64,000 nt of DNA from Arthrobacter_E sp044748305 (GCF_044748305.1 NZ_JBIVFT010000002.1:186001-250000), one strand, 5' to 3'. Positions 34,203-42,974 are shown, counted from the stretch's first letter. Made by a program: numbers and translations. Notes: generated by a model not told the origin, from the sequence alone.

Positions 34203-35714
34203 ATGCCGGAGACACCGCCCTCCCACCTCGCCGACGAGGAACATCTCAAGGTCCTGGGTTACGAAGGATCCTTCGACCGCTCCATGAGCCTGTGGGCGAA
34301 CTTCGCGCTCGGCTTCACCTATCTCTCGCCCCTGGTCGGCGTATACTCGCTGTTCGCCACCGTCCTGACCATCGGCGGACCGCCATCCATCTGGTGGATC
34401 TTCATCGTCGGAGGCGGCCAGCTTCTGGTGTCACTCGTCTTCGGCGAGATCGTCTCCCAGTACCCCATTCACGGTGGCATCTACCCCTGGGCCCGGCGGC
34501 TCTGGGGCCGTCGCTACGCCTGGATGGCCGCCTGGGTCTACATCTGGGCGATGATCGTCACCATCACGGCGGTTGCCGAGTACGGCTCCGGCTTCCTCGC
34601 CAGCTTCTTCGGCTTGCCGTCCACTCCCGAGACCACCCTGCTGCTCACCGTGGGACTTCTCGTTCTCGCTCTCCTCTTCAACTTCTCCGGCACCAAGGTC
34701 TTGGCGCGGGTGGCACAGATCGGACTGGCCGCCGAGTTGCTCGGAGTGATCGGCCTCGGCCTGTACCTGCTGATCTTCCAGCGCAAGAACGACCCGGGCG
34801 TCTTCTTCGACACCATGGGCCTCGGCGGCTCCGGTGGATACGCCGGGGCCTTCATGGGAGCCGCTCTCGCGGGCCTGTTCCTCTTCTACGGCTTCGAGGC
34901 CTGCGGCGACGTCGCCGAAGAGGTCTCCGACCCTGCCCGCAGAATCCCTCGGGCCATGTCGCTGACGATCCTCGTCGGAGGCGTCTCCGCGCTCTTCTCG
35001 TTCGGCGGATACATCCTGGCGGCCCCGGACCTCAAAGGCATCGTGGCGGGTCAGGACAGCGACCCGATTCCGGCGATCCTGACTTCGGCGCTCGGCCCGG
35101 TGGGCGCCAAGGTCTTCCTGATCATCGCCGTGACGGCCTTCATCTCGTGCGTGCTGAGCCTGCAGGCCGCCGCAAGTCGCCTGCTGTTCTCTTTCGCTCG
35201 GGACGGGATGCTTCCCGGGCACCGCTGGCTCTCCAAGGTCTCCCCCCGGAGCAAGGTGCCCACACACGCCCTGATCGTGGCGTGCACCATCCCGGTCATC
35301 CTGGCCGTCCTGGTCTACCTGAACGGCGATCTCCTCACCGCGGTGACTTCCTTTGCAGTCCTGGGGATCTACCTGGCCTTCCAAATGGTCGTGCTGGCAG
35401 CACTCCGTCAGCGCACGAAGGGCTGGCGCCCGGCGGGTCCGTTCTCCCTCGGACGACTCGGGCCGGTGGTCAACATCGCAGCCCTGGCCTACGGCCTCTT
35501 CGCCATCTTCCTGCTGGCCAGGCCAGGCGACACCGGGAATGCCCTGACGGACTACGTGGTCCTGATCGGCCTCGGAGTCGTCGCCCTCAGCGGCCTCCTG
35601 TACTTGTTCGTGGCACGGCCGGACCGCGGATCGAACGCTCCGGAGGGCGACGCGATCGCCGTCGCCGAACAGATCCGGCGGCGCACCGGCACGACGTCGG
35701 CCACCCGGCGATGA
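34203..35714 (+). CDS. APC-superfamily amino-acid permease
   Basis: A 503-residue, 12-helix permease. 'WANFALGFTYLSPLVGVYSLF' is the helix 1 unwound-segment signature of the amino acid/choline transporter (ACT)/GABA permease group. 'FLFYGFEACGDVAEEVSDPARRIPRAM' is the conserved helix 6 with its following loop. ATG 34203 was chosen because AAAGGA lies just before it. It is preceded by a large inverted repeat and followed by the aldehyde dehydrogenase, so amine or amino-acid uptake feeding that enzyme is plausible. Confidence 0.9.
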   Translation: MPETPPSHLADEEHLKVLGYEGSFDRSMSLWANFALGFTYLSPLVGVYSLFATVLTIGGPPSIWWIFIVGGGQLLVSLVFGEIVSQYPIHGGIYPWARRLWGRRYAWMAAWVYIWAMIVTITAVAEYGSGFLASFFGLPSTPETTLLLTVGLLVLALLFNFSGTKVLARVAQIGLAAELLGVIGLGLYLLIFQRKNDPGVFFDTMGLGGSGGYAGAFMGAALAGLFLFYGFEACGDVAEEVSDPARRIPRAMSLTILVGGVSALFSFGGYILAAPDLKGIVAGQDSDPIPAILTSALGPVGAKVFLIIAVTAFISCVLSLQAAASRLLFSFARDGMLPGHRWLSKVSPRSKVPTHALIVACTIPVILAVLVYLNGDLLTAVTSFAVLGIYLAFQMVVLAALRQRTKGWRPAGPFSLGRLGPVVNIAALAYGLFAIFLLARPGDTGNALTDYVVLIGLGVVALSGLLYLFVARPDRGSNAPEGDAIAVAEQIRRRTGTTSATRR

Positions 35715-35830
35715 GGCGCCGGAACCCGCATGAACGATAGGCTCAGGAAGACACGGAGCCGACCACCATGCGGCAAGAACTACCCAGAATGCCCACTCCG
35801 GTGGAAAATGAATGCGTGTAGGAAATTAGG

Positions 35831-35848
35831 CTTGGTCTCCTGACCAAG
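35831..35848. promoter_or_regulatory. Inverted repeat upstream of the aldehyde dehydrogenase
   Basis: The sequence CTTGGTC-TCCT-GACCAAG is a perfect 7-4-7 dyad, 32 bases before the ATG. It lies in an AT-richer stretch that probably holds the promoter. The cognate regulator is not obvious. Confidence 0.5.
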
Positions 35849-35879
35849 TCACGTAGCTGAAGTGAAAAGGACACGTTCA

Positions 35880-37271
35880 ATGGCGACGACCACAACAAAT
35901 GGCTACCGGGTCACGAACCCCGCCACCGGCGAGACCGTGGAGGAGTTTCCCTTCGCGACGGATGCCGAGGTGCAGGAGGCCCTGAGCAAAGCCCAGGCCG
36001 CCTACGAGGACTGGGGGTCCCGCACCATCGAGGAGCGCGCCGCCATCATCACGCGCGCAGCGGAGCTCTTCGAGGAGCGCAAGGAAGAACTGGCCCGCAT
36101 CGCCGCGGTTGAGATGGGCAAGCCGTTCCATGAAGGTGTCGAGGAGGCCGAATTCTCCAGCGCGATCGTGGGCTACTACGCCGAGCACGGTCCCGCATTC
36201 GTGGCCGACCAGGAGGTCCCCACGCTCGCCGACGGCAAGGCCGTGATCCAGCGCCTGCCCATCGGTCCGTTGCTCGGCATCATGCCGTGGAATTTCCCGT
36301 ACTACCAGGTGGCCCGCTTCGCCGGCCCGAACCTGGTCCTCGGCAACACGGTGCTCCTCAAGCACGCCGAATCCTGCCCGCGTTCCGCCCTCGCGATCGA
36401 GCAGATCTTCCGTGACGCCGGAGTGCCGGAAGGCGCCTACGTCAACGTCTTCGCCACTCACGAGCAGATCTCCACGATCATCGAAGACCCGCGCATCCAG
36501 GGCGTGTCCCTGACCGGTTCCGAGCGTGCCGGTGCCATCATCGGCGCCCAGGCGGGCAAGGCCTTGAAGAAGGCCGTCCTGGAGCTCGGCGGTTCGGACC
36601 CCTACGTCATCCTCGACTCGGACGACATCAAGGGCGCTGCGGCCACTGCCTGGGGCACCCGCATCTACAACACGGGTCAGGCCTGCAACTCCAACAAGCG
36701 CATGATCGTCATGGACGACATCTTCGACGAGTTCGTCTCCGAGCTGACCGAACTGGCCAAGGGCGTCTCACCGGCCGACCCTCTGGAACCGGGCGACAAC
36801 TCCTATGGCCCCATGTCCTCCCGCCGGGCGGCCGAGGATCTGAACGCCCAGGTTCAGGATGCCGTGTCCAAGGGCGCCACCCTGCACGCCGGTGGCGTGC
36901 TCTCCGAGGGCGATGACTCCTACTTCTCCCCCGCGGTGCTGACCGGGATCACTCCCGACATGCGGGCCTTCCAGGAAGAGCTCTTCGGGCCGGTCGCCGT
37001 CGTCTACAAGGTGTCCAGCGACGACGAGGCCCTGGATCTGGCCAACAACACGCCGTTCGGTCTGGGCGGCGCCGTCTTCGCCAAGGATGAGGAGCGCGCC
37101 CGCCGCATCGCGGACAGGCTCCAGGTCGGCATGGCCAACGTCAACACCCCCGCGGGTGAAGGCGCCGAACTGCCCTTCGGCGGAGTGAAGCGCTCCGGCT
37201 TCGGCCGCGAACTCGGCCCTCTGGGCATGGATGAGTTCGTCAACAAGCGTCTGTACTTCGTGGCCAACTGA
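35880..37271 (+). CDS. NAD(P)-dependent aldehyde dehydrogenase (succinate-semialdehyde dehydrogenase-like)
   Basis: A 463-residue aldehyde dehydrogenase. The catalytic Glu is in 'LELGGSDPYVIL' and the nucleophile Cys in 'NTGQACNSNKRMIV'; 'PIGPLLGIMPWNFPYYQVARF' is the usual oxyanion Asn/NAD region, and 'GVSLTGSERAG' is the cofactor loop. The length and the G-S-D-P-Y motif put it with the short succinate-semialdehyde dehydrogenase group. It would finish oxidation of a 4-carbon or guanidino aldehyde made by the TPP decarboxylase. AAGGA precedes the ATG. Confidence 0.92.
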   Translation: MATTTTNGYRVTNPATGETVEEFPFATDAEVQEALSKAQAAYEDWGSRTIEERAAIITRAAELFEERKEELARIAAVEMGKPFHEGVEEAEFSSAIVGYYAEHGPAFVADQEVPTLADGKAVIQRLPIGPLLGIMPWNFPYYQVARFAGPNLVLGNTVLLKHAESCPRSALAIEQIFRDAGVPEGAYVNVFATHEQISTIIEDPRIQGVSLTGSERAGAIIGAQAGKALKKAVLELGGSDPYVILDSDDIKGAAATAWGTRIYNTGQACNSNKRMIVMDDIFDEFVSELTELAKGVSPADPLEPGDNSYGPMSSRRAAEDLNAQVQDAVSKGATLHAGGVLSEGDDSYFSPAVLTGITPDMRAFQEELFGPVAVVYKVSSDDEALDLANNTPFGLGGAVFAKDEERARRIADRLQVGMANVNTPAGEGAELPFGGVKRSGFGRELGPLGMDEFVNKRLYFVAN

Positions 37272-37293
37272 CTCACGCCATAATCGATCCGGG

Positions 37294-37322
37294 GGGCGGC
37301 ACACCGTAACGGTGGGCCGCCC
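37294..37322 (+). terminator. Intrinsic terminator of the aldehyde dehydrogenase gene
   Basis: Nested stems GGGCGGC/GCCGCCC and CACCG/CGGTG around a TAA loop, 22 bases after the stop. Confidence 0.75.
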
Positions 37323-37395
37323 TCCGTCATCCTTGCTCCTTCCGTCTCTGCGATGCCGGGCGAGCTGTACCATCGAGCTACAAGGGAGCAGCATC

Positions 37396-38316
37396 ATGGC
37401 AGAACAGACCTTCTCCGCGCGCACGGAGGATTCCCCACAGCCCGCCGGTTTTGAGGCGGTGCGGTTCTCTTCCCCCGTCGACCGTCAGTTGGTTCACCGC
37501 ATCTCCTTGTCGGAGGTCTTCCTCACCGACATCAGACAGGCGGGCCCGTCCCGCTTCCTGGTGGGGGCGCAATGGCCGCGCTGGCACGTCTTCTACCGCA
37601 GCCCGGAGGACGGACTGGACTCTGCGCTCCTGGCCGAGACCTTACGCCAGGCGGTGATCCTCCTCGCGCACGACCGCGGGGTCCCCCTGGCCCACAAATT
37701 CCTCCTGCCCAGCATGTCCCTGACCTTGGACCACCCGTCGCTGGACCCCTCACGGCCCAGCGAAGTGGTGCTGGACCTGACGGTGGACCGTTTCGCGATG
37801 CGCGGAGGATCCTTGTCCACGCTCGACGTCGAGGCGCGCTTCATCCTGGACGGTCGCCTGCTCGGAACCGGCGCCGCGACGGCACGCATCGTGGATCCCT
37901 TGAGCTATCGCCGCTACCGGAGACCGGCACTGGGGCACCAGTCCATCTCACGTTTCCCGCATCGGCTGGACCCTGCGCGGCTGGGACACCGCGACGCACG
38001 GAACGTGCTGCTGGGCGCCTCGTCCGTACCGGGCAGCTGGCCCCTGGTGGTGGACACCAGCCATCCCATCTTCTTCGACCACCCGCTCGACCATGTCCCG
38101 GGCATGCTGCTCCTGGAGGCGATCCGGCAGGCGGCGCGGTGCCACAGTGGCAATCCAACGCTCGACTTCGCCCACTTCACCGCGGAGTTCCTGCATGTGG
38201 TGGAACTGTGGCACGAAACGGAGGTCACGCTCACGCGCTTCCAGGGCAAGGCTCTGCACGCCAGCATCCACCATTGCGGGGAGGTTCTGGTGCGGCTCGA
38301 GGCGCTCTGCCTCTGA
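37396..38316 (+). CDS. AfsA-like gamma-butyrolactone/butenolide precursor synthase
   Basis: A 306-residue protein with two AfsA hot-dog repeats. Repeat 1 (about 30-165) contains 'SEVFLTDIRQAGPSRFLVGAQWPRWHVFY', repeat 2 (about 190-300) 'ARNVLLGASSVPGSWPLVVDTSHPIFFDHPLDHVPGMLLLEAIRQAA'. 'HRISLSEVFLTD' and 'FDHPLDHVPGMLLLEAIRQAA' are the signature segments of AfsA/ScbA/BarX, which condense a beta-ketoacyl thioester with dihydroxyacetone phosphate in signal synthesis. ATG 37396 has GGGAG ahead of it. It is convergent with a receptor-type TetR gene, making a complete signal/receptor pair. Confidence 0.9.
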   Translation: MAEQTFSARTEDSPQPAGFEAVRFSSPVDRQLVHRISLSEVFLTDIRQAGPSRFLVGAQWPRWHVFYRSPEDGLDSALLAETLRQAVILLAHDRGVPLAHKFLLPSMSLTLDHPSLDPSRPSEVVLDLTVDRFAMRGGSLSTLDVEARFILDGRLLGTGAATARIVDPLSYRRYRRPALGHQSISRFPHRLDPARLGHRDARNVLLGASSVPGSWPLVVDTSHPIFFDHPLDHVPGMLLLEAIRQAARCHSGNPTLDFAHFTAEFLHVVELWHETEVTLTRFQGKALHASIHHCGEVLVRLEALCL

Positions 38317-38359
38317 GGTGCCGGGCCTTTGAACTACCGGGCCTTCCGGCCTGCGGAAA

Positions 38360-38950
38360 TCAGCCCTGAGCGGCGGGAACCAGCCCGGGGAGGAAGAAGT
38401 CCCACATCTGTTCGATCCGTTCCAGGACGTCCTTCCGAGCGGTCATGACGTTGGAGACCATCTGCACCCCGGTGAATGAGGCGACGAGGCAACGGGCGAA
38501 ATCAGGCACATTCACCTCGGTCCTGATCTGTCCCAGTTGCTGTGCCTGCAAGCCGAGCACCGTCATGGTGTCGATCCAGTCCTGATACGGCCCGGTCACA
38601 TCGGCATCGAAGGCCGAGGCCTCGAAGGTGAGTCGGATGCCGGCCCGGATCACCGAGTCCTTGAGCAGCTGTTTACCGAACACCCGGCACAGTTCCTGCA
38701 TGGCGGGAAGGCCGGTCATGCCCTTCTTGAGCACCTTCTCGCCACCGAGGCGGGAGCGTTCATGCTGAGCCTCGATCACCGCCAGGGCGATCTCTTCCTT
38801 GGACTTGAAGTGGAAGTACAGGGCGCCTTTGGTCACTTTGGACTTCGTGGCGATCTGGCTGAGACTGGCGTCACCGTAGCCGTTGGCTTCGAAGACCTTG
38901 GAAGCACCCACGATCACGGCATTTCGTGTCTCAATGGCCCGCTGCTGCAT
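38360..38950 (-). CDS. Gamma-butyrolactone receptor-type TetR regulator (ScbR/ArpA-like)
   Basis: A 196-residue TetR protein. 'QQRAIETRNAVIVGASKVFEANGYGDASLSQIATKSKVTKGALYFHFKSKEEIALAVIEAQ' is the N-terminal pattern of ScbR/ArpA receptors (R-A-x-x-T-R at the start, T-K-G-A-L-Y-F-H-F recognition helix, then S-K-E-E). The C-terminal ligand domain has the conserved Trp-containing 'YQDWIDTMTVLG' segment. Start 38950 matches family N-termini; 38974 is an alternative. It lies between the AfsA-like gene and the divergent reductase/epimerase and should repress one or both until the lactone is sensed. Confidence 0.88.
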   Translation of the reverse strand: MQQRAIETRNAVIVGASKVFEANGYGDASLSQIATKSKVTKGALYFHFKSKEEIALAVIEAQHERSRLGGEKVLKKGMTGLPAMQELCRVFGKQLLKDSVIRAGIRLTFEASAFDADVTGPYQDWIDTMTVLGLQAQQLGQIRTEVNVPDFARCLVASFTGVQMVSNVMTARKDVLERIEQMWDFFLPGLVPAAQG

Positions 38951-38985
38951 GGAGGAGTCCCGTCCTTTCGTCATGCTCAGCTCAA

Positions 38986-38999
38986 GGGATACTGATCCC
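38986..38999. promoter_or_regulatory. Dyad in the receptor/epimerase divergent region
   Basis: GGGAT-ACTG-ATCCC is a perfect 5-4-5 dyad, nested between GTCATG (38970) and CATGAC (38999). It overlaps the ribosome-binding region of the epimerase and could be part of the receptor's binding site, though it does not clearly match published ARE motifs. Confidence 0.35.
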
Positions 39000-39971
39000 A
39001 TGACTGACGCCACATCCGGGACGAAGGCGGCCGTCCCATCCCGCAGAAGCTCCAGACCGAGGATCCTGCTCCTCGGCCCGACGGGCTTTGTGGGACGCCG
39101 GATCGTGGCTTCCCTCATGACTGTTCCGGACGTCCATCTGACGATGTTCGGCCGAAGCGCCCCCATGGTGCTTCCTGACCCAAACGCTACCATTTTCCAA
39201 GGTGACATCCTGGATGCCACGAGCATCGACAACGCGCTGACCGGGGCCGATGTCGTCATCCATGCCGCATCCGTCGTCAACGGGGACCCGGACCGCATCC
39301 GTCGCGTCAACGAGGATGGCGCGCGTCTGCTCCTGGACGGATGCGCACGCCACGGAATACGGAAGGTCGTGTATCTGAGCACGGCGAGCGTCTACGGTAA
39401 CGGCCCCCACCGAGAGCTTGCGGAATCCGGCGCCGGCTATTCACCACAGTCCGCCGTCAGTCGCAGCCGGGCCGAAGCGGATCGCATGACGCTCGCGCAC
39501 GGCGGCACGGTGGTGAGGCCACCGCTGACGTTCGGCTCCGGTGATCGCTGGTTTCTCCCAGGTCTCCTCAAGATGATGGGGTCCGGCCTCTGGCCCGGCG
39601 ACGGTTCGGAGCGTTTGTCCCTGATCGACGTCGAGGCCCTGGGACGGGCCGTCACGGCCTTGGCGCTCTCGGAGGCCGATACGAGCGGCCGGGCCTTCCA
39701 TGTCGCGGCGCGGGGCACCGTCACCGTTGCGGAGCTGCTCATCTCGGCGGCACAGGCCACAGGCCTGCCCTTACCGGTCTTCGAGCACGACGACGGGCGG
39801 GCCCGGGACGCCCTCCAGACCGCCGGCTTCACGGACCATCAGGTGAATCTGCTCAGCACCGACCACTGGTTCTCAACCAAGGCCCTGGAGTCCCTTCTTC
39901 CCGCGCTGGACTTCGGTCCCCGCTTGCCATCGCCCGCGCAGTGGAGGGCAGCGTACCGGGGCACAAGATGA
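39000..39971 (+). CDS. NAD-dependent epimerase/dehydratase of the butyrolactone module
   Basis: A 323-residue extended SDR. The Rossmann motif is 'ILLLGPTGFVGRRIVASL' (about 22-39), 'GADVVIHAASVVNGD' follows, the catalytic Thr/Ser is in 'VVYLSTASVYGNG'; the usual Y-x-x-x-K appears as S-x-x-x-A ('SRSRAEADRM'), so the canonical catalytic Tyr/Lys is missing by eye. This is shared by some family members that act as reductases or as inactive homologues. NAD-dependent epimerase-like genes accompany several actinobacterial AfsA/receptor pairs, where they are thought to act in signal maturation. Confidence 0.85.
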   Translation: MTDATSGTKAAVPSRRSSRPRILLLGPTGFVGRRIVASLMTVPDVHLTMFGRSAPMVLPDPNATIFQGDILDATSIDNALTGADVVIHAASVVNGDPDRIRRVNEDGARLLLDGCARHGIRKVVYLSTASVYGNGPHRELAESGAGYSPQSAVSRSRAEADRMTLAHGGTVVRPPLTFGSGDRWFLPGLLKMMGSGLWPGDGSERLSLIDVEALGRAVTALALSEADTSGRAFHVAARGTVTVAELLISAAQATGLPLPVFEHDDGRARDALQTAGFTDHQVNLLSTDHWFSTKALESLLPALDFGPRLPSPAQWRAAYRGTR

Positions 39972-39983
39972 AGGCTCCGTCCT

Positions 39984-40955
39984 TCAGGCGCCGGTTCGAA
40001 CCGCACTGCGCGCGGGGTGTCTGATCACCAGAAGAACGCCCGCGACACAAAGAATCATCGTCAGCCACTCCGGCAGGGACGGCCAGGCTCCTCCAAGCAG
40101 CAGTACCTGGAGGAACCGCACCACGAACGGCACGAGCAGGGAGATGGTGGCCGTGTACATCGCACCCCGGGCATGAATGAGCCGGTGCTGCAAGACGTAT
40201 ACCGGCACATAGATCACCACACCCAGAAGCACCAGCAGCAGCCAGCTCTCCGGAGCCAGGCGCCCCAGCTCGCCCAGTTGCCCGGTCATCGCCAGGACCG
40301 CTAGAAGGAGCACGGTTCCATATCCGAAGATTCCCGGCAGGAGGTCCACGGGATCATGCCCCTGTGACAGACGTGCGTAATGGAGCCCGTAGACGGCCAT
40401 GGCAGCCGCTGCCCCCAGTGCAAGAAGGACTCCCGTGAGCAACTGTGTCTCCGGCACATCGTCATTGGCCTGGAGAGAGAGCAGGACATAGCCGGCCGCT
40501 CCGAGGGTCGCCAGCAGTGCGCCCAGTACCGCTGCAAGGACTGGGCGGGCGCGGAAGAACAGGGCACCCAGGCCGAGCGTGAGCAGAGGCGTCGACGTGA
40601 GCAGCAGATTCGGCACGGAGATACCCAAGAGGGCGATTGCTGACAGGGACGCGAGGGCATAGACGGCCACTCCCAAGGCACCCGAGAGCAGCAGAGACGG
40701 GGTGCGTGTCCTCACCAGATCCCAGGACCGCCGCATCGCCCCACGGCTCCGGCCCGCCAGGAACAGGATGCCCACGCAACTGAAGAAGGACCTTCCGGCA
40801 GCCACCGTCGCGGGCTCCGCCTGCTCGACGGCGAGTCCGGAGAAGATCCAGGTGAGAGCCAGCAGCAGGGCGAGCCCTGCGGTCATGAGCGCGACGGCCA
40901 CCGTCCCGGGCGGCCGGCCCGCCACCGCGCTTTCCGCTGCTGTCACGGCCCGCAC
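39984..40955 (-). CDS. DMT-superfamily (EamA) transporter
   Basis: A 323-residue protein with ten predicted helices in two EamA repeats (about 20-155 and 175-310). The first repeat opens 'LALLLALTWIFSGLAVEQAEPATVAAGRSFFSC' with the typical Trp and R-S-F; the second ends 'LHRLI...GVLLVIRHP'. Members export amino acids or metabolites. The start is GTG, overlapping the region just behind the GNAT stop with AGGTG-type coupling, so the two are in one operon. Confidence 0.85.
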   Translation of the reverse strand: MRAVTAAESAVAGRPPGTVAVALMTAGLALLLALTWIFSGLAVEQAEPATVAAGRSFFSCVGILFLAGRSRGAMRRSWDLVRTRTPSLLLSGALGVAVYALASLSAIALLGISVPNLLLTSTPLLTLGLGALFFRARPVLAAVLGALLATLGAAGYVLLSLQANDDVPETQLLTGVLLALGAAAAMAVYGLHYARLSQGHDPVDLLPGIFGYGTVLLLAVLAMTGQLGELGRLAPESWLLLVLLGVVIYVPVYVLQHRLIHARGAMYTATISLLVPFVVRFLQVLLLGGAWPSLPEWLTMILCVAGVLLVIRHPARSAVRTGA

Positions 40956-40958
40956 ACC

Positions 40959-41321
40959 TCAGGCCAGGTGCTCCCGGACGGCCCGCAGGTGGTCAGCACG
41001 CGGTTTCACCACGTGCTGTTCGTACTCTGGATGGCGTGGCAACCACGCAGCCACGTACGGGCATACCGGGACCACCGAGAACCCGGAAGCCACGACGTCG
41101 TCCACTGCGGCACGCACGAGAACCGAAGCGAGCCCCTGTCCTGCGTACTGCTCATCGACGCCAGTGTGGAACAGCACCCGCTGGGTGGCTCCGTCCGTGT
41201 GGACGTCCACATAGGATTCCTCCCCGATCACGGTGTCGGCAGAGCCGTCGTCGCCATGGTCCAGCAGGACGTAGCGGGATTCACCGGGACGGTCTTGAAC
41301 ATCGAAGCGTGCCTGGGTCAT
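40959..41321 (-). CDS. GNAT-family (YjdJ/Gcn5-related) acetyltransferase
   Basis: A short, 120-residue GNAT of the YidJ/YjdJ type. 'RYVLLDHGDDGSADTVIGEESYVDVH' forms the first strands, and the acetyl-CoA loop is 'DEQYAGQGLASVLVRAAVDDVVASGFSVVPVCPYVAAWLPRHPEY', matching the family's Q/x-x-G-x-G/A and C-P-Y-V motifs. GAGGAG precedes the ATG. This group often acetylates small molecules or acts near stress genes; substrate unknown. It is followed immediately by the EamA transporter. Confidence 0.88.
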   Translation of the reverse strand: MTQARFDVQDRPGESRYVLLDHGDDGSADTVIGEESYVDVHTDGATQRVLFHTGVDEQYAGQGLASVLVRAAVDDVVASGFSVVPVCPYVAAWLPRHPEYEQHVVKPRADHLRAVREHLA

Positions 41322-41387
41322 GGGTCTTCTCCTCGTTGGTCGTTGGAAGCAAGCCGCCGCAGGGTCCCCGCGGCGGAATGCAACGGG

Positions 41388-42383
41388 TCAGCTGCGTGGA
41401 CGTAGTCGCGAGTTGGGGAGCACCGGTGCAGGGAGAGCCGTGGGCTGGCCCGGTGGGAACGTGCCGAACAGGGGACGCTTCCCCGCGTCGTCGGGGTCCG
41501 TCTCCTCGAAGCCGAGTTCCGCCTGATAACGGCGGCGGTACTCCACGATCTCCTCGTGGCTGCGTCCGACGAAGTTCCACCACATGACGATCTGCTCGTT
41601 CAACGGGACTCCTCCGAGGAGGATGACCCGTGCCCCGGCAGGCCCGGCCGTCACGTCAAGTGTGTCGGAACCGGCGGGCACGTAGGCCAACGAGCGGTGC
41701 TCCACCGTCGCACCATTGACCGTGATCGGGCTGTCCTCCGCCAACAGCGCGTATTCGAAATCAGACCTGGCCGTCAGCCGCACCTCGGCACCGGGCTCCA
41801 GCAGAAGTTCTGCCCCGAGAAGTTCGGGCGTACGGGTCTGCACGGGAGACACCGAACCGAGGAGCTCCCCCAGGAACACCCTCGCAGTGACGCCCGGAGC
41901 CGTGACCGGTTCCGGCGCGTAGTGTTCGAAATGATTCTCCGTGAAGCGTGTCGCGTCCGGCAGCGCGTACCACAGCTGGACTCCGTGCAGCGTGGTGGTC
42001 TCAGGCGCGCTGATCTCCTGGTGGGTGATGCCGCGCCCGGCGATCATGAGGTTCAGTTCTCCCGGCAGCACCGGCGCTGCGGTCCCTCCGGAATCCAGAT
42101 GCTCGATCCGCCCGGTGAACAGCCAGGAGACCGTCGCCAGCCCGGTGTGCGGGTGACGCGGAACGTCCATGCCGCCGGTGGCCGCGACATCGTCCGGACC
42201 GTAGTGGTCCAGAAAGCACCAGGCGCCGACCAGCGAACGCCGGCGTTGGGGCAAAGTGCGGTAGACGGTCATGGCCCGGGGGCCGCCCAATGGCACTTCT
42301 CGCGCAGGCAGGACCTCCACGGCGGTGCACGGCTGCCCGGCGTCGAGAACCGTCAGAACCGGTTCGTTCTCCTGATTGCTCAT
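41388..42383 (-). CDS. Pirin-like protein (bicupin)
   Basis: A 331-residue pirin. The N-terminal cupin has 'DHYGPDDVAATGGMDVPRHPHTGLATVSWLFTGRIEHLDS', in which P-R-H-P-H and later H/E residues ('ELNLMIAGRGITHQEIS') make the Fe2+ site. The C-terminal cupin ends 'ILLGGVPLNEQIVMWWNFVGRSHEEIVEYRRRYQAE', a highly conserved pirin signature. Bacterial pirins include quercetin dioxygenases (YhhW) and regulators of pyruvate dehydrogenase. It overlaps the AhpD-like gene in ATGA form. Confidence 0.92.
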   Translation of the reverse strand: MSNQENEPVLTVLDAGQPCTAVEVLPAREVPLGGPRAMTVYRTLPQRRRSLVGAWCFLDHYGPDDVAATGGMDVPRHPHTGLATVSWLFTGRIEHLDSGGTAAPVLPGELNLMIAGRGITHQEISAPETTTLHGVQLWYALPDATRFTENHFEHYAPEPVTAPGVTARVFLGELLGSVSPVQTRTPELLGAELLLEPGAEVRLTARSDFEYALLAEDSPITVNGATVEHRSLAYVPAGSDTLDVTAGPAGARVILLGGVPLNEQIVMWWNFVGRSHEEIVEYRRRYQAELGFEETDPDDAGKRPLFGTFPPGQPTALPAPVLPNSRLRPRS

Positions 42384-42856
42384 GCCTGTGTCACCTTTCC
42401 GTCGACTCCGCGCGGACGCACTGGATGCTCGCTGAGAATGGAGATCCTGTTGAAAGCGTTGATGGTGACGGCCACCCATTCCGCGGCGGCGAAACCTCCG
42501 TCGCCCAGCACGTCCTGGGCTGCCACGAGGTCGGCCTCTGCGTCTTCGTCGAGCGGCAGACGTGTCGCGGCTTCGGCGATGGCCAGGACGGCGGCCTCCC
42601 GCTCGGTGAACACGGAGGTCTCGCGCCATGCCGGGAGGAGGTCGAGCTTCTGCTGGGGAATGCCCGCATCGCGGGCCTGGCGGGCGTGGAGATCGAGGCA
42701 GAAGGCACAGCCGTTGAGCTGTGATGCTCTGACCTTGATGAACTCCGTCTCCTGCGCGCTCAGTCCTCGCTGTTCGGCGGCCCGCGCCACTGCGGCCGAG
42801 TACGTCCGTGCAGCCTCCCACGCCTCGGGAACGGCCTTGTCCAGATACGGGCGCAT
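42380..42856 (-). CDS. AhpD-like carboxymuconolactone decarboxylase-family protein
   Basis: A 158-residue all-alpha protein. The redox motif C-x-x-C-x-x-x-H is intact ('GCAFCLDLHARQARDAG', about 53-60), preceded by the Glu of the proton relay in 'ETEFIKVRASQLNG'. This is the CMD/AhpD alkylhydroperoxidase type, not a true decarboxylase. GAGGAGCAG precedes ATG 42856. It is coupled to pirin, so the pair may respond to oxidants or handle quinone/aromatic peroxides. That is inference. Confidence 0.92.
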   Translation of the reverse strand: MRPYLDKAVPEAWEAARTYSAAVARAAEQRGLSAQETEFIKVRASQLNGCAFCLDLHARQARDAGIPQQKLDLLPAWRETSVFTEREAAVLAIAEAATRLPLDEDAEADLVAAQDVLGDGGFAAAEWVAVTINAFNRISILSEHPVRPRGVDGKVTQA

Positions 42857-42974
42857 TCTGCTCCTCACGGTTCCAGGATCTCAGGCGAACCACCTGATGG
42901 GAGCAAGCAACCAGCCTCTGAGCAGGCTTATTCCCGGCAGTAGCCGTCACACCTCAGTATGCCGTAGCTCATGA

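Noticed and set aside
39000..39971. Calling the epimerase-like gene a definite butyrolactone reductase (BarS1/ScbB)
   Set aside because: The canonical Y-x-x-x-K is not visible and ScbB-type reductases are classical SDRs. Only the general family and its position support a role.
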